From contig JABXGY010000412.1 of NCBI GenBank assembly GCA_016550395.1, forward strand, positions 1-5,717: DNA of 5,717 nt, read 5' to 3'. This document shows positions 1 to 5,247 of this stretch, piece by piece (the first letter of the stretch is position 1; the number at the start of each line of letters is the position of its first letter). A model generated the notes under the pieces. It did not search any database, was not told the DNA's origin, and worked only from the letters and a program-made list of their open reading frames with translations. The stretch comes from an archaeon. Its GTDB lineage: Archaea > Asgardarchaeota > Hermodarchaeia > Hermodarchaeales > Hermodarchaeaceae. The translations under genes and the position numbers were made by a program.

Positions 1-714
1 GCTTTGGTTCCCTATCCCTCACCTAGCCTTGCTCAAGAAGGGAACATGGGTACAGAAGAATACGAAGAATTCGTTTACCATGCCTGTTTAGTTGACAAAC
101 CGAACCCTGTAAAACTGTGGAGACAAATTAGTGATAAACAAGCAAAAATTACATCCTATCTCAACACGAAGAACATAGTTCGTTTTGAGAGTCAAGATGT
201 CGATTTTTCGGCTGAAGTAACTGGACGCAACTGGGTCAATGCAGACGGACATCTCAATATGCCTGATGGAGAAGTGTTTACCTCACCCGTTGAGGACAGT
301 GTGGAGGGAACCATTCGCTTCAGTTATCCGGGTATTTTTATGGGTAAGGAAGTCGAAGGAATTGAATTAACCTTCAAGAAGGGTGTCGTAATCAAAGGCA
401 CAGCTGAAAAGGGTCAAGATCTCTTGGACCACATTCTCGCAATTGACGAGGGCGCCAAACGACTTGGTGAAATCGCTGTAGGTACAAACCCGGGTATCAC
501 TAAGTTCACAAAGAATATTCTGTTTGATGAGAAGTTGACTGGTACAATCCATTGTGCATTGGGTAATGGATTTGAGGAATCTGGAGGTAAGAATAAATCA
601 GCGATTCACTGGGATCTTTTAGCTGATATGACTAAGGATGGCAAGATTTTCGCCGATGATGAACTCTTTTACAAGAATGGGAAGTTCCTCATGAAGATCA
701 TTGAACCAGAGTGA
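1..714 (+). CDS. M29-family metallo-aminopeptidase (AmpS/AmpT type), C-terminal part
   Basis: Partial gene: the frame is open to the left edge, so the true start lies outside the window. The visible 237 or so codons match the C-terminal two-thirds of M29 aminopeptidases, which are usually about 370-410 residues. These cytosolic enzymes use two divalent metals to remove N-terminal residues from peptides. Signature blocks run in order: GRNWVNADGHLNMPDGEVFT, then SYPGIFMGKEVEG, then VGTNPGITKFTKN, and last GGKNKSAIHWD. By analogy with Staphylococcus AmpS, the metal ligands are the Glu of PDGEVF (codon at 271), the Glu of LGEIAVG (469), the His of TIHCALG (550), and the His and Asp of IHWD (607 and 613). 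All five are present, so the enzyme should be active. The gene ends in TGA and converges with the minus-strand gene whose stop lies 9 bp further on. Family assignment is secure; substrate range cannot be read from sequence. Confidence 0.95.
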   Translation, partial: ALVPYPSPSLAQEGNMGTEEYEEFVYHACLVDKPNPVKLWRQISDKQAKITSYLNTKNIVRFESQDVDFSAEVTGRNWVNADGHLNMPDGEVFTSPVEDSVEGTIRFSYPGIFMGKEVEGIELTFKKGVVIKGTAEKGQDLLDHILAIDEGAKRLGEIAVGTNPGITKFTKNILFDEKLTGTIHCALGNGFEESGGKNKSAIHWDLLADMTKDGKIFADDELFYKNGKFLMKIIEPE

Positions 715-723
715 TAAATCGAA

Positions 724-954
724 CTATTTAGTACGAACTGACTCTATCTTGAATATTACCTTACAACCCTTTAGGGTGGCATGCACTTGATTTGCTACCT
801 CAATCATATCCTGTACAGAGCCGTTCTCATCCCATTCGATGACAAAATCATGTTCTCCAGCAATGGGCTGGAATCCCATTCGCATCAGCCGCTCAACAAC
901 TTCGCTGGGAGCTGCCCCTTCACTACTTAGATAGATAGTTAGGTAGCTTTTCAT
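724..954 (-). CDS. Conserved small archaeal protein, ferredoxin-like fold pattern (76 aa)
   Basis: A 76-residue acidic to neutral protein with ATG start and TAG stop. The order of predicted elements is strand (YLTIYLSS), helix (PSEVVERLMRMG), strand (FQPIAG), strand (HDFVIEWD), helix (SVQDMIEVANQVHATLKG), strand (CKVIFKIESV). This beta-alpha-beta-beta-alpha-beta order is typical of ferredoxin-like or ACT-like small domains. The segments TIYLSSEGA.PSEVV and DFV.EWD resemble, from memory, a family of uncharacterised archaeal small proteins; I cannot name a Pfam entry. There is no cysteine cluster, so it is not an iron-sulfur ferredoxin. A GGAG stands 10 nt before the ATG and a TATA-like box about 45 bp before it. 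It converges with the aminopeptidase gene and diverges from the molybdoenzyme gene. A regulatory or ligand-binding role is possible but not shown. Confidence 0.85.
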   Translation of the reverse strand: MKSYLTIYLSSEGAAPSEVVERLMRMGFQPIAGEHDFVIEWDENGSVQDMIEVANQVHATLKGCKVIFKIESVRTK

Positions 955-996
955 ATTCTAAAATCTCCAGGGAATACTTGAAACGGGGTAACAGGC

Positions 997-1003
997 TATT
1001 TAT
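997..1003 (-). promoter_or_regulatory. TATA-like box for the 76-aa gene
   Basis: On the minus strand this reads ATAAATA, an archaeal TATA-like element about 45 bp before the ATG at 954. A transcription start about 25 bp downstream would leave a leader of about 20 nt containing GGAG (964-967 on the plus strand as CTCC). Position and composition support it, but no factor-binding data exist. Confidence 0.4.
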
Positions 1004-1065
1004 CCCTAATCAATGCGGCATACCCCCTCATTACCCCACTGCTCTCAGGAAAAGCGAAAAGGCTA

Positions 1066-1075
1066 TTTTAATATT
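1066..1075 (+). promoter_or_regulatory. TATA-like box for the molybdoenzyme gene, possibly leaderless
   Basis: The run TTTTAATATT sits after a purine-rich stretch (GCGAAAAGG) that could act as a BRE. A start site about 25 bp downstream of the box centre falls at about 1096, at or next to the ATG at 1098. There is no convincing Shine-Dalgarno motif in front of that ATG. Together these suggest a leaderless transcript, which is common in archaea. This is inference from spacing alone. Confidence 0.4.
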
Positions 1076-1097
1076 CGCTGCATGAATCGCTCTAGAG

Positions 1098-1678
1098 ATG
1101 AAGCGAATGTCAAAGAAACCGCGTTTACCTCCTGGACAACGTTGGATTAATGGATTCCCTGTTCGAACTGCTGAACGGATGCCTGAACCCTTTAATCCAG
1201 AAACGTGGAACCTCACAATTGAAGGGGAGGTCGAAAACCCAATTGTTTTTCCTATGGTAAATTCTGTGCTTTACCTGTTACCACTCAAATTAGTGACTTT
1301 CACTGCGTTGAGGGCTGGTCGGTTCCTGATAACAAATGGAAAGGTGTCCTCTTCAAGGAAATCGCTAACCGCGTAAAACCCAAGTCTTCAGCCAAATATG
1401 TGCTATTTCATGCAGAACACGAATATACCTCTGCTATCGCTCTTGACGTTGTTATGGAGGATGATGTAATTCTCGCTTGGAATCGTAACGATGAACCCCT
1501 CCGAGTAGAAGACGGGTGGCCTCTACGCTTAGTAATTCCACGTCTTTATGCCTACAAGAGCGTGAAATGGGTTCGTCGCATCACCTTTCTCAAAGAGGTT
1601 GAACTCGGATTTTGGGAAAAACGAGGTTACCATCAGGAAGCTGATCCTTGGCTTAATCAACGCTTTGCTCAACTCTAG
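1098..1678 (+). pseudogene. Sulfite-oxidase-like molybdopterin oxidoreductase, interrupted by a -1 frameshift
   Basis: The first frame (1098-1376) begins MKRMSKKPRLPPGQRW and follows the family pattern up to EGEVENPIVF, then turns into unrelated sequence and stops at TAA 1374-1376. The matching continuation is in another frame: SYGKFCALPVTTQISDFHC, then VEGWSVPDNKWKGVLFKE, VLFHAEHEYTSA, GWPLRLVIPRLYAYKSVKWV, and GFWEKRGYHQEADPW to TAG 1678. One extra base in the T5 run at 1246-1250 would join the two as V-F-S-Y-G-K, giving 193 residues, the usual size of cytoplasmic sulfite-oxidase-like proteins such as Bacillus YuiH. The Cys expected to bind molybdenum is at 1304-1306, in the second frame. 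There is no Tat signal, heme domain or dimerisation domain. All conserved blocks survive, so this may be a recent mutation or a homopolymer sequencing error rather than an old pseudogene. The physiological substrate of this subfamily is unknown. ATG 1107 is an alternative start. Confidence 0.85.
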
Positions 1679-1683
1679 CATTT

Positions 1684-1848
1684 TCAAAAAAAGGAAATAA
1701 GGCCCTTGCGGGCCTCAGCGACTCCCTTGTAGGAGTCAAGGACTGGGAGAGCATCCACTTCTGTAGCATCTAAGAGTATAAGGTTAGGTACTCCCCTAGT
1801 ATACACCAGCATGATGTCTGGTTCTAGCTCTGCGTAATATCGGGGCAT
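1684..1848 (-). CDS. Probable small protein of unknown function (54 aa)
   Basis: An ATG at 1848 follows directly after an in-frame TAA and opens a 54-codon frame ending in TGA at 1684. The translation starts MPRYYAELEPDIMLVYTRG and continues through PNLILLDATEVDALPVL, then DSYKGVAEARKGLISFF. It alternates hydrophobic strand-like parts (DIMLVY, PNLILLD) with an amphipathic helix-like C-terminus (SYKGVAEARKGLISFF). It lacks the Ser/Arg/Cys-rich look of random antisense translation. Codon choice is mixed and coding-like, and the frame fills a gap that would otherwise be about 300 bp without a gene. It converges tightly with the molybdoenzyme gene (5 bp between stops). I do not recognise the family. 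There is no signal peptide or membrane segment. The Shine-Dalgarno signal is weak; translation may be leaderless or use a short leader. Confidence 0.55.
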   Translation of the reverse strand: MPRYYAELEPDIMLVYTRGVPNLILLDATEVDALPVLDSYKGVAEARKGLISFF

Positions 1849-1891
1849 TTAAAGAAAACAGATCTTTTTCACTTTCTGTGTTTGGAAAAAG

Positions 1892-1911
1892 CTTATGATG
1901 GTGGTCATGAG
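1892..1911. promoter_or_regulatory. Imperfect dyad in the divergent spacer, candidate operator
   Basis: The arms CTTATGA and TCATGAG flank a 6-bp centre and match at 6 of 7 positions as an inverted repeat. The element lies in the 127-bp spacer between the divergent 54-aa gene and the hydrolase gene, about 20 bp upstream of the hydrolase TATA box. That is a typical position for a dimeric regulator site. A 20-bp imperfect palindrome can arise by chance, so confidence is low. Confidence 0.25.
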
Positions 1912-1931
1912 ACGGACGCAAGTCTACGTGC

Positions 1932-1939
1932 TTTATATG
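1932..1939 (+). promoter_or_regulatory. TATA box for the MBL-fold hydrolase gene
   Basis: TTTATATG is close to the archaeal TATA consensus. A start site about 25 bp downstream (near 1960-1964) would give a leader of some 12-16 nt. A GGAG at 1961-1964 stands 11 nt before the ATG, slightly far for a Shine-Dalgarno site and possibly at the very 5' end of the RNA. The complementary strand (CATATAAA) is also TATA-like and could serve the divergent small gene. Confidence 0.5.
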
Positions 1940-1975
1940 TTCCTTTAGCATTACTATGCCGGAGTTGTGTGACAA

Positions 1976-2671
1976 ATGGCGAAAACAGTCAAGAAAGTAT
2001 TGGATGGGTTCTACTGGATCATGGCTCGGGAAGGAATGTTGCCAGATAGTAATATCTTTCTAGTCGAAGATGAGAATCGGTTTGTGCTTTTTGACGCGGG
2101 AATTCATCACTTCTATAATGATACTTGTCAAGCAATTTCGGAAATAGGATTTAATTTGAAACAGTTAGACCGTCTTATCCTCACCCACACGCATCTTGAT
2201 CACTCAGGATCAACACCTGAATTCCTTCGTGATGCAAAGGATTGTAAGGTGTGGGTATCTGAAGAGGAAGGTACCCTCCTGGAGCAGGGTGATGATACGA
2301 TTGTATTAGGAAGCATGTTGGGTCATCGTTTGCCTCCCATTTCGGTTTCAAAAAAACTGCAAGAGGGTGATAAGATTACAGTTGGTAATTATTCCTTTCA
2401 GGTGCTACACACTCCTGGCCACAGTGCTGGAAGCCTATGTTTCTTTGAACCACAACAACAACTACTGATTTCAGGAGATGTCGTGTTTCGACATGGATCT
2501 TTTGGACGAGTAGATTTTCCCACAGGCAATGGTGCAGTATTAAAGGAATCGATTGCCCGCCTTGCCAAACTCCCTGTAGAAATACTACTACCTGGACATA
2601 TGGGTATAGCAACTAAGGGTGGGAAACGTGAAATCCAACTGTCTCTACAATTTGCTCGTCAGGTACTCTAG
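1976..2671 (+). CDS. Metallo-beta-lactamase-fold hydrolase (glyoxalase II-like)
   Basis: A 231-residue single-domain protein of the MBL superfamily. The dinuclear metal site is complete: THTHLDH supplies His71, His73, Asp75 and His76; TPGHSAG supplies His149; SGDVVF supplies Asp168; LPGHMG supplies His208. An N-terminal block (FYWIMAREGMLPDSNIFLVE, then FVLFDAGI) forms the first sheet. The part from GSFGRVDFPTGN to the last His resembles glyoxalase II and related thioester or persulfide-processing hydrolases. There is no beta-CASP or flavodoxin-like extension, so an RNase or flavodiiron role is unlikely. It is predicted cytosolic, with no signal peptide. It has its own TATA box, and the ATG at 1976 is preceded by GGAG at 11 nt. 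Superfamily and catalytic competence are clear; the substrate (hydroxyacyl thioester or other ester) cannot be fixed from sequence or neighbours. Confidence 0.9.
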   Translation: MAKTVKKVLDGFYWIMAREGMLPDSNIFLVEDENRFVLFDAGIHHFYNDTCQAISEIGFNLKQLDRLILTHTHLDHSGSTPEFLRDAKDCKVWVSEEEGTLLEQGDDTIVLGSMLGHRLPPISVSKKLQEGDKITVGNYSFQVLHTPGHSAGSLCFFEPQQQLLISGDVVFRHGSFGRVDFPTGNGAVLKESIARLAKLPVEILLPGHMGIATKGGKREIQLSLQFARQVL

Positions 2672-2732
2672 CGTCCGTGAGGGTTGCATGAGGCGAGGGC
2701 TTAAATTCATCAGGTAACGGAAGCCTCGAGGT

Positions 2733-3515
2733 ATGGTGCTTGAAATAGGTAAAAACCGGAGTCGGATTGTAGCTTACTTAGCTGTTTTTATAGCTCTGGT
2801 AACGGTTTTTGATGCAGTCCCAATTATTCCTGGATTATATAGTGGCGTATGGGACTCGTGGATTTTTCTTTTAAGCCCAATTATTGGTGTACTCCTCGGT
2901 CCGTTATATGCCATTCTTGCTGTTGGACTCGGCAGTTATCTGGGACACTTCATCTATTTTCGTGATCCTTTTGAATTCCTCTTTCTGCTTGGTGCAGTAT
3001 TAGGAACTGCATGTGCAGCCTTAATTTTTCAACATCGCTGGAAACCTGTTTTGATCATCTATTCAGTATTACTTGCGGGTTATTTCCTAACACCAGTAAC
3101 TTGGTTCTTACCACTTATCGGAATATGGGATATTCTCCTAGCTTATGTTGTGCTCCTGTTCTTCATATTATTAATTAGCCAAAAATGGTGGCCAGCTGTA
3201 CACTCTCAGGATATATGGTTAAGACTGCTCTTTTGCGTCATCATTGGGTTAGAAGCCGATATTCTCTTTCGCGTTTTCATCTTGGTTCCTGGTCAAACAT
3301 ACTGGCTTTTCTATGGATGGACAGTTGAAGTACTTCAAATTCTGTGGTTAACTGCAGGAATTATTACTCCGACAAAAGTGGCTTTGGCAACCCTATTTAC
3401 GGTAACTATTGGCTTCAGTCTACTTCAAATCCTTCCGCGAACCGGTATTTCTCTTTCTGCTGGATATCATAGTATGAATAACACATATCCTCCTAGATTA
3501 GAGATTGACAATTAA
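2733..3515 (+). CDS. ECF-type transporter S component-like membrane protein
   Basis: A 260-residue, very hydrophobic protein with about seven or eight predicted membrane segments, roughly at residues 11-30, 43-66, 80-99, 104-122, 131-149, 161-185, 198-212 and 215-233. The short tail after residue 235 is polar. The overall pattern, including the block GVWDSWIFLLSPIIGVLLGP, the GHFIYFRDPFEFLF loop and LVPGQTYWLFYG, resembles archaeal proteins annotated as ECF transporter S components, the subunits that capture a vitamin or metal-type substrate in the membrane. No EcfA ATPase or EcfT gene is in the window, so it would have to share a module encoded elsewhere or act differently. It starts 61 bp after the hydrolase stop and may be co-transcribed. 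GAGG at 2728-2731 is only 1 nt from the ATG; the GTG at 2736 is an alternative start. The fold class is fairly likely; the substrate is unknown. Confidence 0.7.
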   Translation: MVLEIGKNRSRIVAYLAVFIALVTVFDAVPIIPGLYSGVWDSWIFLLSPIIGVLLGPLYAILAVGLGSYLGHFIYFRDPFEFLFLLGAVLGTACAALIFQHRWKPVLIIYSVLLAGYFLTPVTWFLPLIGIWDILLAYVVLLFFILLISQKWWPAVHSQDIWLRLLFCVIIGLEADILFRVFILVPGQTYWLFYGWTVEVLQILWLTAGIITPTKVALATLFTVTIGFSLLQILPRTGISLSAGYHSMNNTYPPRLEIDN

Positions 3516-3591
3516 TCCCTTGAAAATATTCGCCAGAAGGTTTTTACGAGTGAATTCCTAGCCAGGAACTAGATTTTCATTAATCGATATC

Positions 3592-3595
3592 GAGG
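3592..3595 (+). promoter_or_regulatory. Shine-Dalgarno GAGG that bears on the start of the DUF4139 gene
   Basis: GAGG abuts the TTG at 3596 but stands 9 nt before the in-frame TTG at 3605. An in-frame TAA at 3581 and no in-frame ATG or GTG between leave only these two common start codons. The spacing favours 3605; the longer form adds only three residues (MKE). Confidence 0.45.
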
Positions 3596-5212
3596 TTGAA
3601 GGAATTGGCAAAATTACCTAAACTTGATACTAAAATTAAAGCGGTTACAATTTATCGAAATGGTGCCAAAGTCGAACGCACTGGTACCATTGAATTAAAA
3701 CCTGGCACTCATAAACTCGAAATCGATAATCTCACTCGATTTTTAGATAAGGAAAGTGTTCGAGTTTCAGGTCGTGGTCACGCCACTATCGTTAGCTTCG
3801 ACACCGTTGATATGACCGTTGAAGTAAGTGGGTATGCAAAACTTGATACGCTCATCAAAAAACGTGAAGATTTAGAAAAACGACTTACCAAAATCCAAGG
3901 TGAACTCGAAGGCATAAGCCGACGGGTAAACTTCTATACTCAAGTTCTTGATAACTCGGCAGGTGAATTTTCACGGTGGATTCCAGCAGGTGAAAGCGAT
4001 GTAAATCAGCTAAGCGCGCTTGAAACCCTGGTAACGACACAGGTTGATCAGCTTCATAAGATCCAAATTAAATTACACGAAGATCGAGAAAAAGTGCAAA
4101 AAGAACTAGCTATGGTCAAACGGGAAATCGAGAAGTTCCAAAGTGAAGTCAACCAATATGAAATTACTAACAGTGTATTGGTAAATGTTGAAGCCCATAA
4201 ACTTGGAAAATGTGAGTTTAACATCTCCTATTTTGTGAGTCGCGCATATTGGGAACCAACCTATGATTTTGTGCTTTCAGAGGATTCAACGGATGTCACA
4301 ATGTATACAGTCGTCCAAAACAATACTCAGGAAGACTGGGATAAAGTCAGTCTAACTGTTTCAACGGCTTCGAGGCGAACGGCAACAATTACTGAACCTT
4401 CTCCATACTTCGTGTCAATCTATGCTCCTCCTCCACCACGTCCTCGGAGGGCAATGGCAAAGGAGCGGAAGTTGGCAGCCCCAGCGGCTTCTGGTGCAGT
4501 TGCCGATGAATTAGAAGTTGAAGAAATGGCTATCATGCCTGAAGAACCACTTCCGGATATGGCTCCACCGCCAGTAACAGCCACTGCTATGGAAGTTGGT
4601 GGTGTTTTTGTTTTTGTGCTTCCTGATCCAGTAAGGGTTTCTGCAGATGGTGAACCTCATGCCTTTCCAACAAGTCATATCACATTAGAAGCGGACAGAA
4701 AATTCTTCTGGAATGCAGTTGATTTTGCTGAAGCAATTGAGGTGACTACTATTGAGACTGGTGACAGCGTCTTGCTCCCTGGGAAAGCGCGAATTTATTT
4801 CCAGGATGAATATCTCGGTGAAACTCACCTTAACCTTGTAGCGCCTAATGAGAAAGTTGATGTGGGTATGCGCTTCTCATACGATCTAAAAGTGGAAAAA
4901 AAATTGGTTGCTAAAAGCACCGAAAAGAAGGGATTACTCAAGGGGAACGTCGCCCGTGATTATGCGTATGAATTAACTATCAAGAATTATCGGCAGAAAA
5001 TGAGTGCTGTTAAGATAATGGATCGGATTCCTCACAGCGATTCGGAAGTCATCAAGATCGAAGACCGGAAATTCTCTGCGCAACCAAAGAAAGATGAGCT
5101 TGGTGTACTTACATGGGAAATTGAAGTTCCTAAAGAAGGTGAAACTAAAATCAACTACTCCTTTCAAGTTGAATATCCACGCGGACAAATAATCACACCC
5201 CCATTACCCTAA
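3596..5212 (+). CDS. DUF4140/DUF4139 (MuiA-family) coiled-coil protein, intracellular form
   Basis: A 538-residue protein. Residues 10-75 form the N-terminal DUF4140 domain (KIKAVTIYRNGAKVERTG, then LKPGTHKLEIDNL). Residues 82-185 are charged heptad-like coiled coil (KKREDLEKRLTKIQGELEG; EDREKVQKELAMVKREIEKF). From about 192 the DUF4139 domain begins (FNISYFVSRAYWEPTYDF; YTVVQNNTQEDWDKVSLTVS) and resumes at about 365-532, ending with LTWEIEVPKEGETKI and FQVEYPRG. A proline- and alanine-rich low-complexity linker at about 276-330 splits the two halves of the domain, as in many relatives. Bacterial members, named for the mucoidy inhibitor MuiA, often have an export signal; here there is none, so the protein is probably cytosolic or surface-associated by other means. 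Biochemical function is unknown. Translation starts at TTG 3596 or, by Shine-Dalgarno spacing, TTG 3605. The next gene follows after 35 nt, suggesting an operon. Confidence 0.88.
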   Translation: MKELAKLPKLDTKIKAVTIYRNGAKVERTGTIELKPGTHKLEIDNLTRFLDKESVRVSGRGHATIVSFDTVDMTVEVSGYAKLDTLIKKREDLEKRLTKIQGELEGISRRVNFYTQVLDNSAGEFSRWIPAGESDVNQLSALETLVTTQVDQLHKIQIKLHEDREKVQKELAMVKREIEKFQSEVNQYEITNSVLVNVEAHKLGKCEFNISYFVSRAYWEPTYDFVLSEDSTDVTMYTVVQNNTQEDWDKVSLTVSTASRRTATITEPSPYFVSIYAPPPPRPRRAMAKERKLAAPAASGAVADELEVEEMAIMPEEPLPDMAPPPVTATAMEVGGVFVFVLPDPVRVSADGEPHAFPTSHITLEADRKFFWNAVDFAEAIEVTTIETGDSVLLPGKARIYFQDEYLGETHLNLVAPNEKVDVGMRFSYDLKVEKKLVAKSTEKKGLLKGNVARDYAYELTIKNYRQKMSAVKIMDRIPHSDSEVIKIEDRKFSAQPKKDELGVLTWEIEVPKEGETKINYSFQVEYPRGQIITPPLP

Positions 5213-5247
5213 CTTCACAATGCTATTGAACCATTGAAGTGCTTAAT

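Noticed and set aside
367..552. Minus-strand frame of 61 codons opposite the aminopeptidase.
   Set aside because: It overlaps highly conserved M29 catalytic blocks and its translation is not protein-like; it is an antisense shadow.
1031..1216. Minus-strand frame of 61 codons opposite the start of the molybdoenzyme.
   Set aside because: It crosses the intergenic promoter region and the conserved RLPPGQRW block on the other strand; no coding signature of its own.
1400..1678. A separate 92-residue gene starting at GTG 1400.
   Set aside because: The reading frame upstream of 1400 carries the family's conserved DFHCVEGWS block, so this is the second part of the frameshifted molybdoenzyme, not an independent gene.
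1700..1737. Two perfect 6-bp-stem hairpins (AGGCCC/GGGCCT and GACTCC/GGAGTC), looking like a terminator pair or an RNA element.
   Set aside because: They lie within the codons of the likely 54-aa minus-strand gene and have no U-tract in the right place on either strand; archaeal termination normally relies on oligo-T rather than such stems.
2376..2612. Minus-strand frame of 78 codons opposite the hydrolase.
   Set aside because: Valine-repeat and Gln/His-rich translation is the mirror of the MBL gene, whose metal-ligand motifs occupy the same bases.
2690..2731. GAGGC/GCCTC arms and the CCTCGAGG palindrome before the membrane protein gene.
   Set aside because: Five-base arms with a 28-base loop are expected by chance; the palindrome overlaps the GAGG near the start codon and needs no other explanation.
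3555..3568. Small inverted repeat TTCCT-AGCC-AGGAA between the membrane protein and the DUF4139 gene.
   Set aside because: A 5-bp stem is too short to call a terminator or operator, and no T-run directly follows.
4973..5188. Minus-strand frame of 71 codons opposite the end of the DUF4139 gene.
   Set aside because: Phe/Asn-rich antisense translation over a conserved domain end; no start signals.
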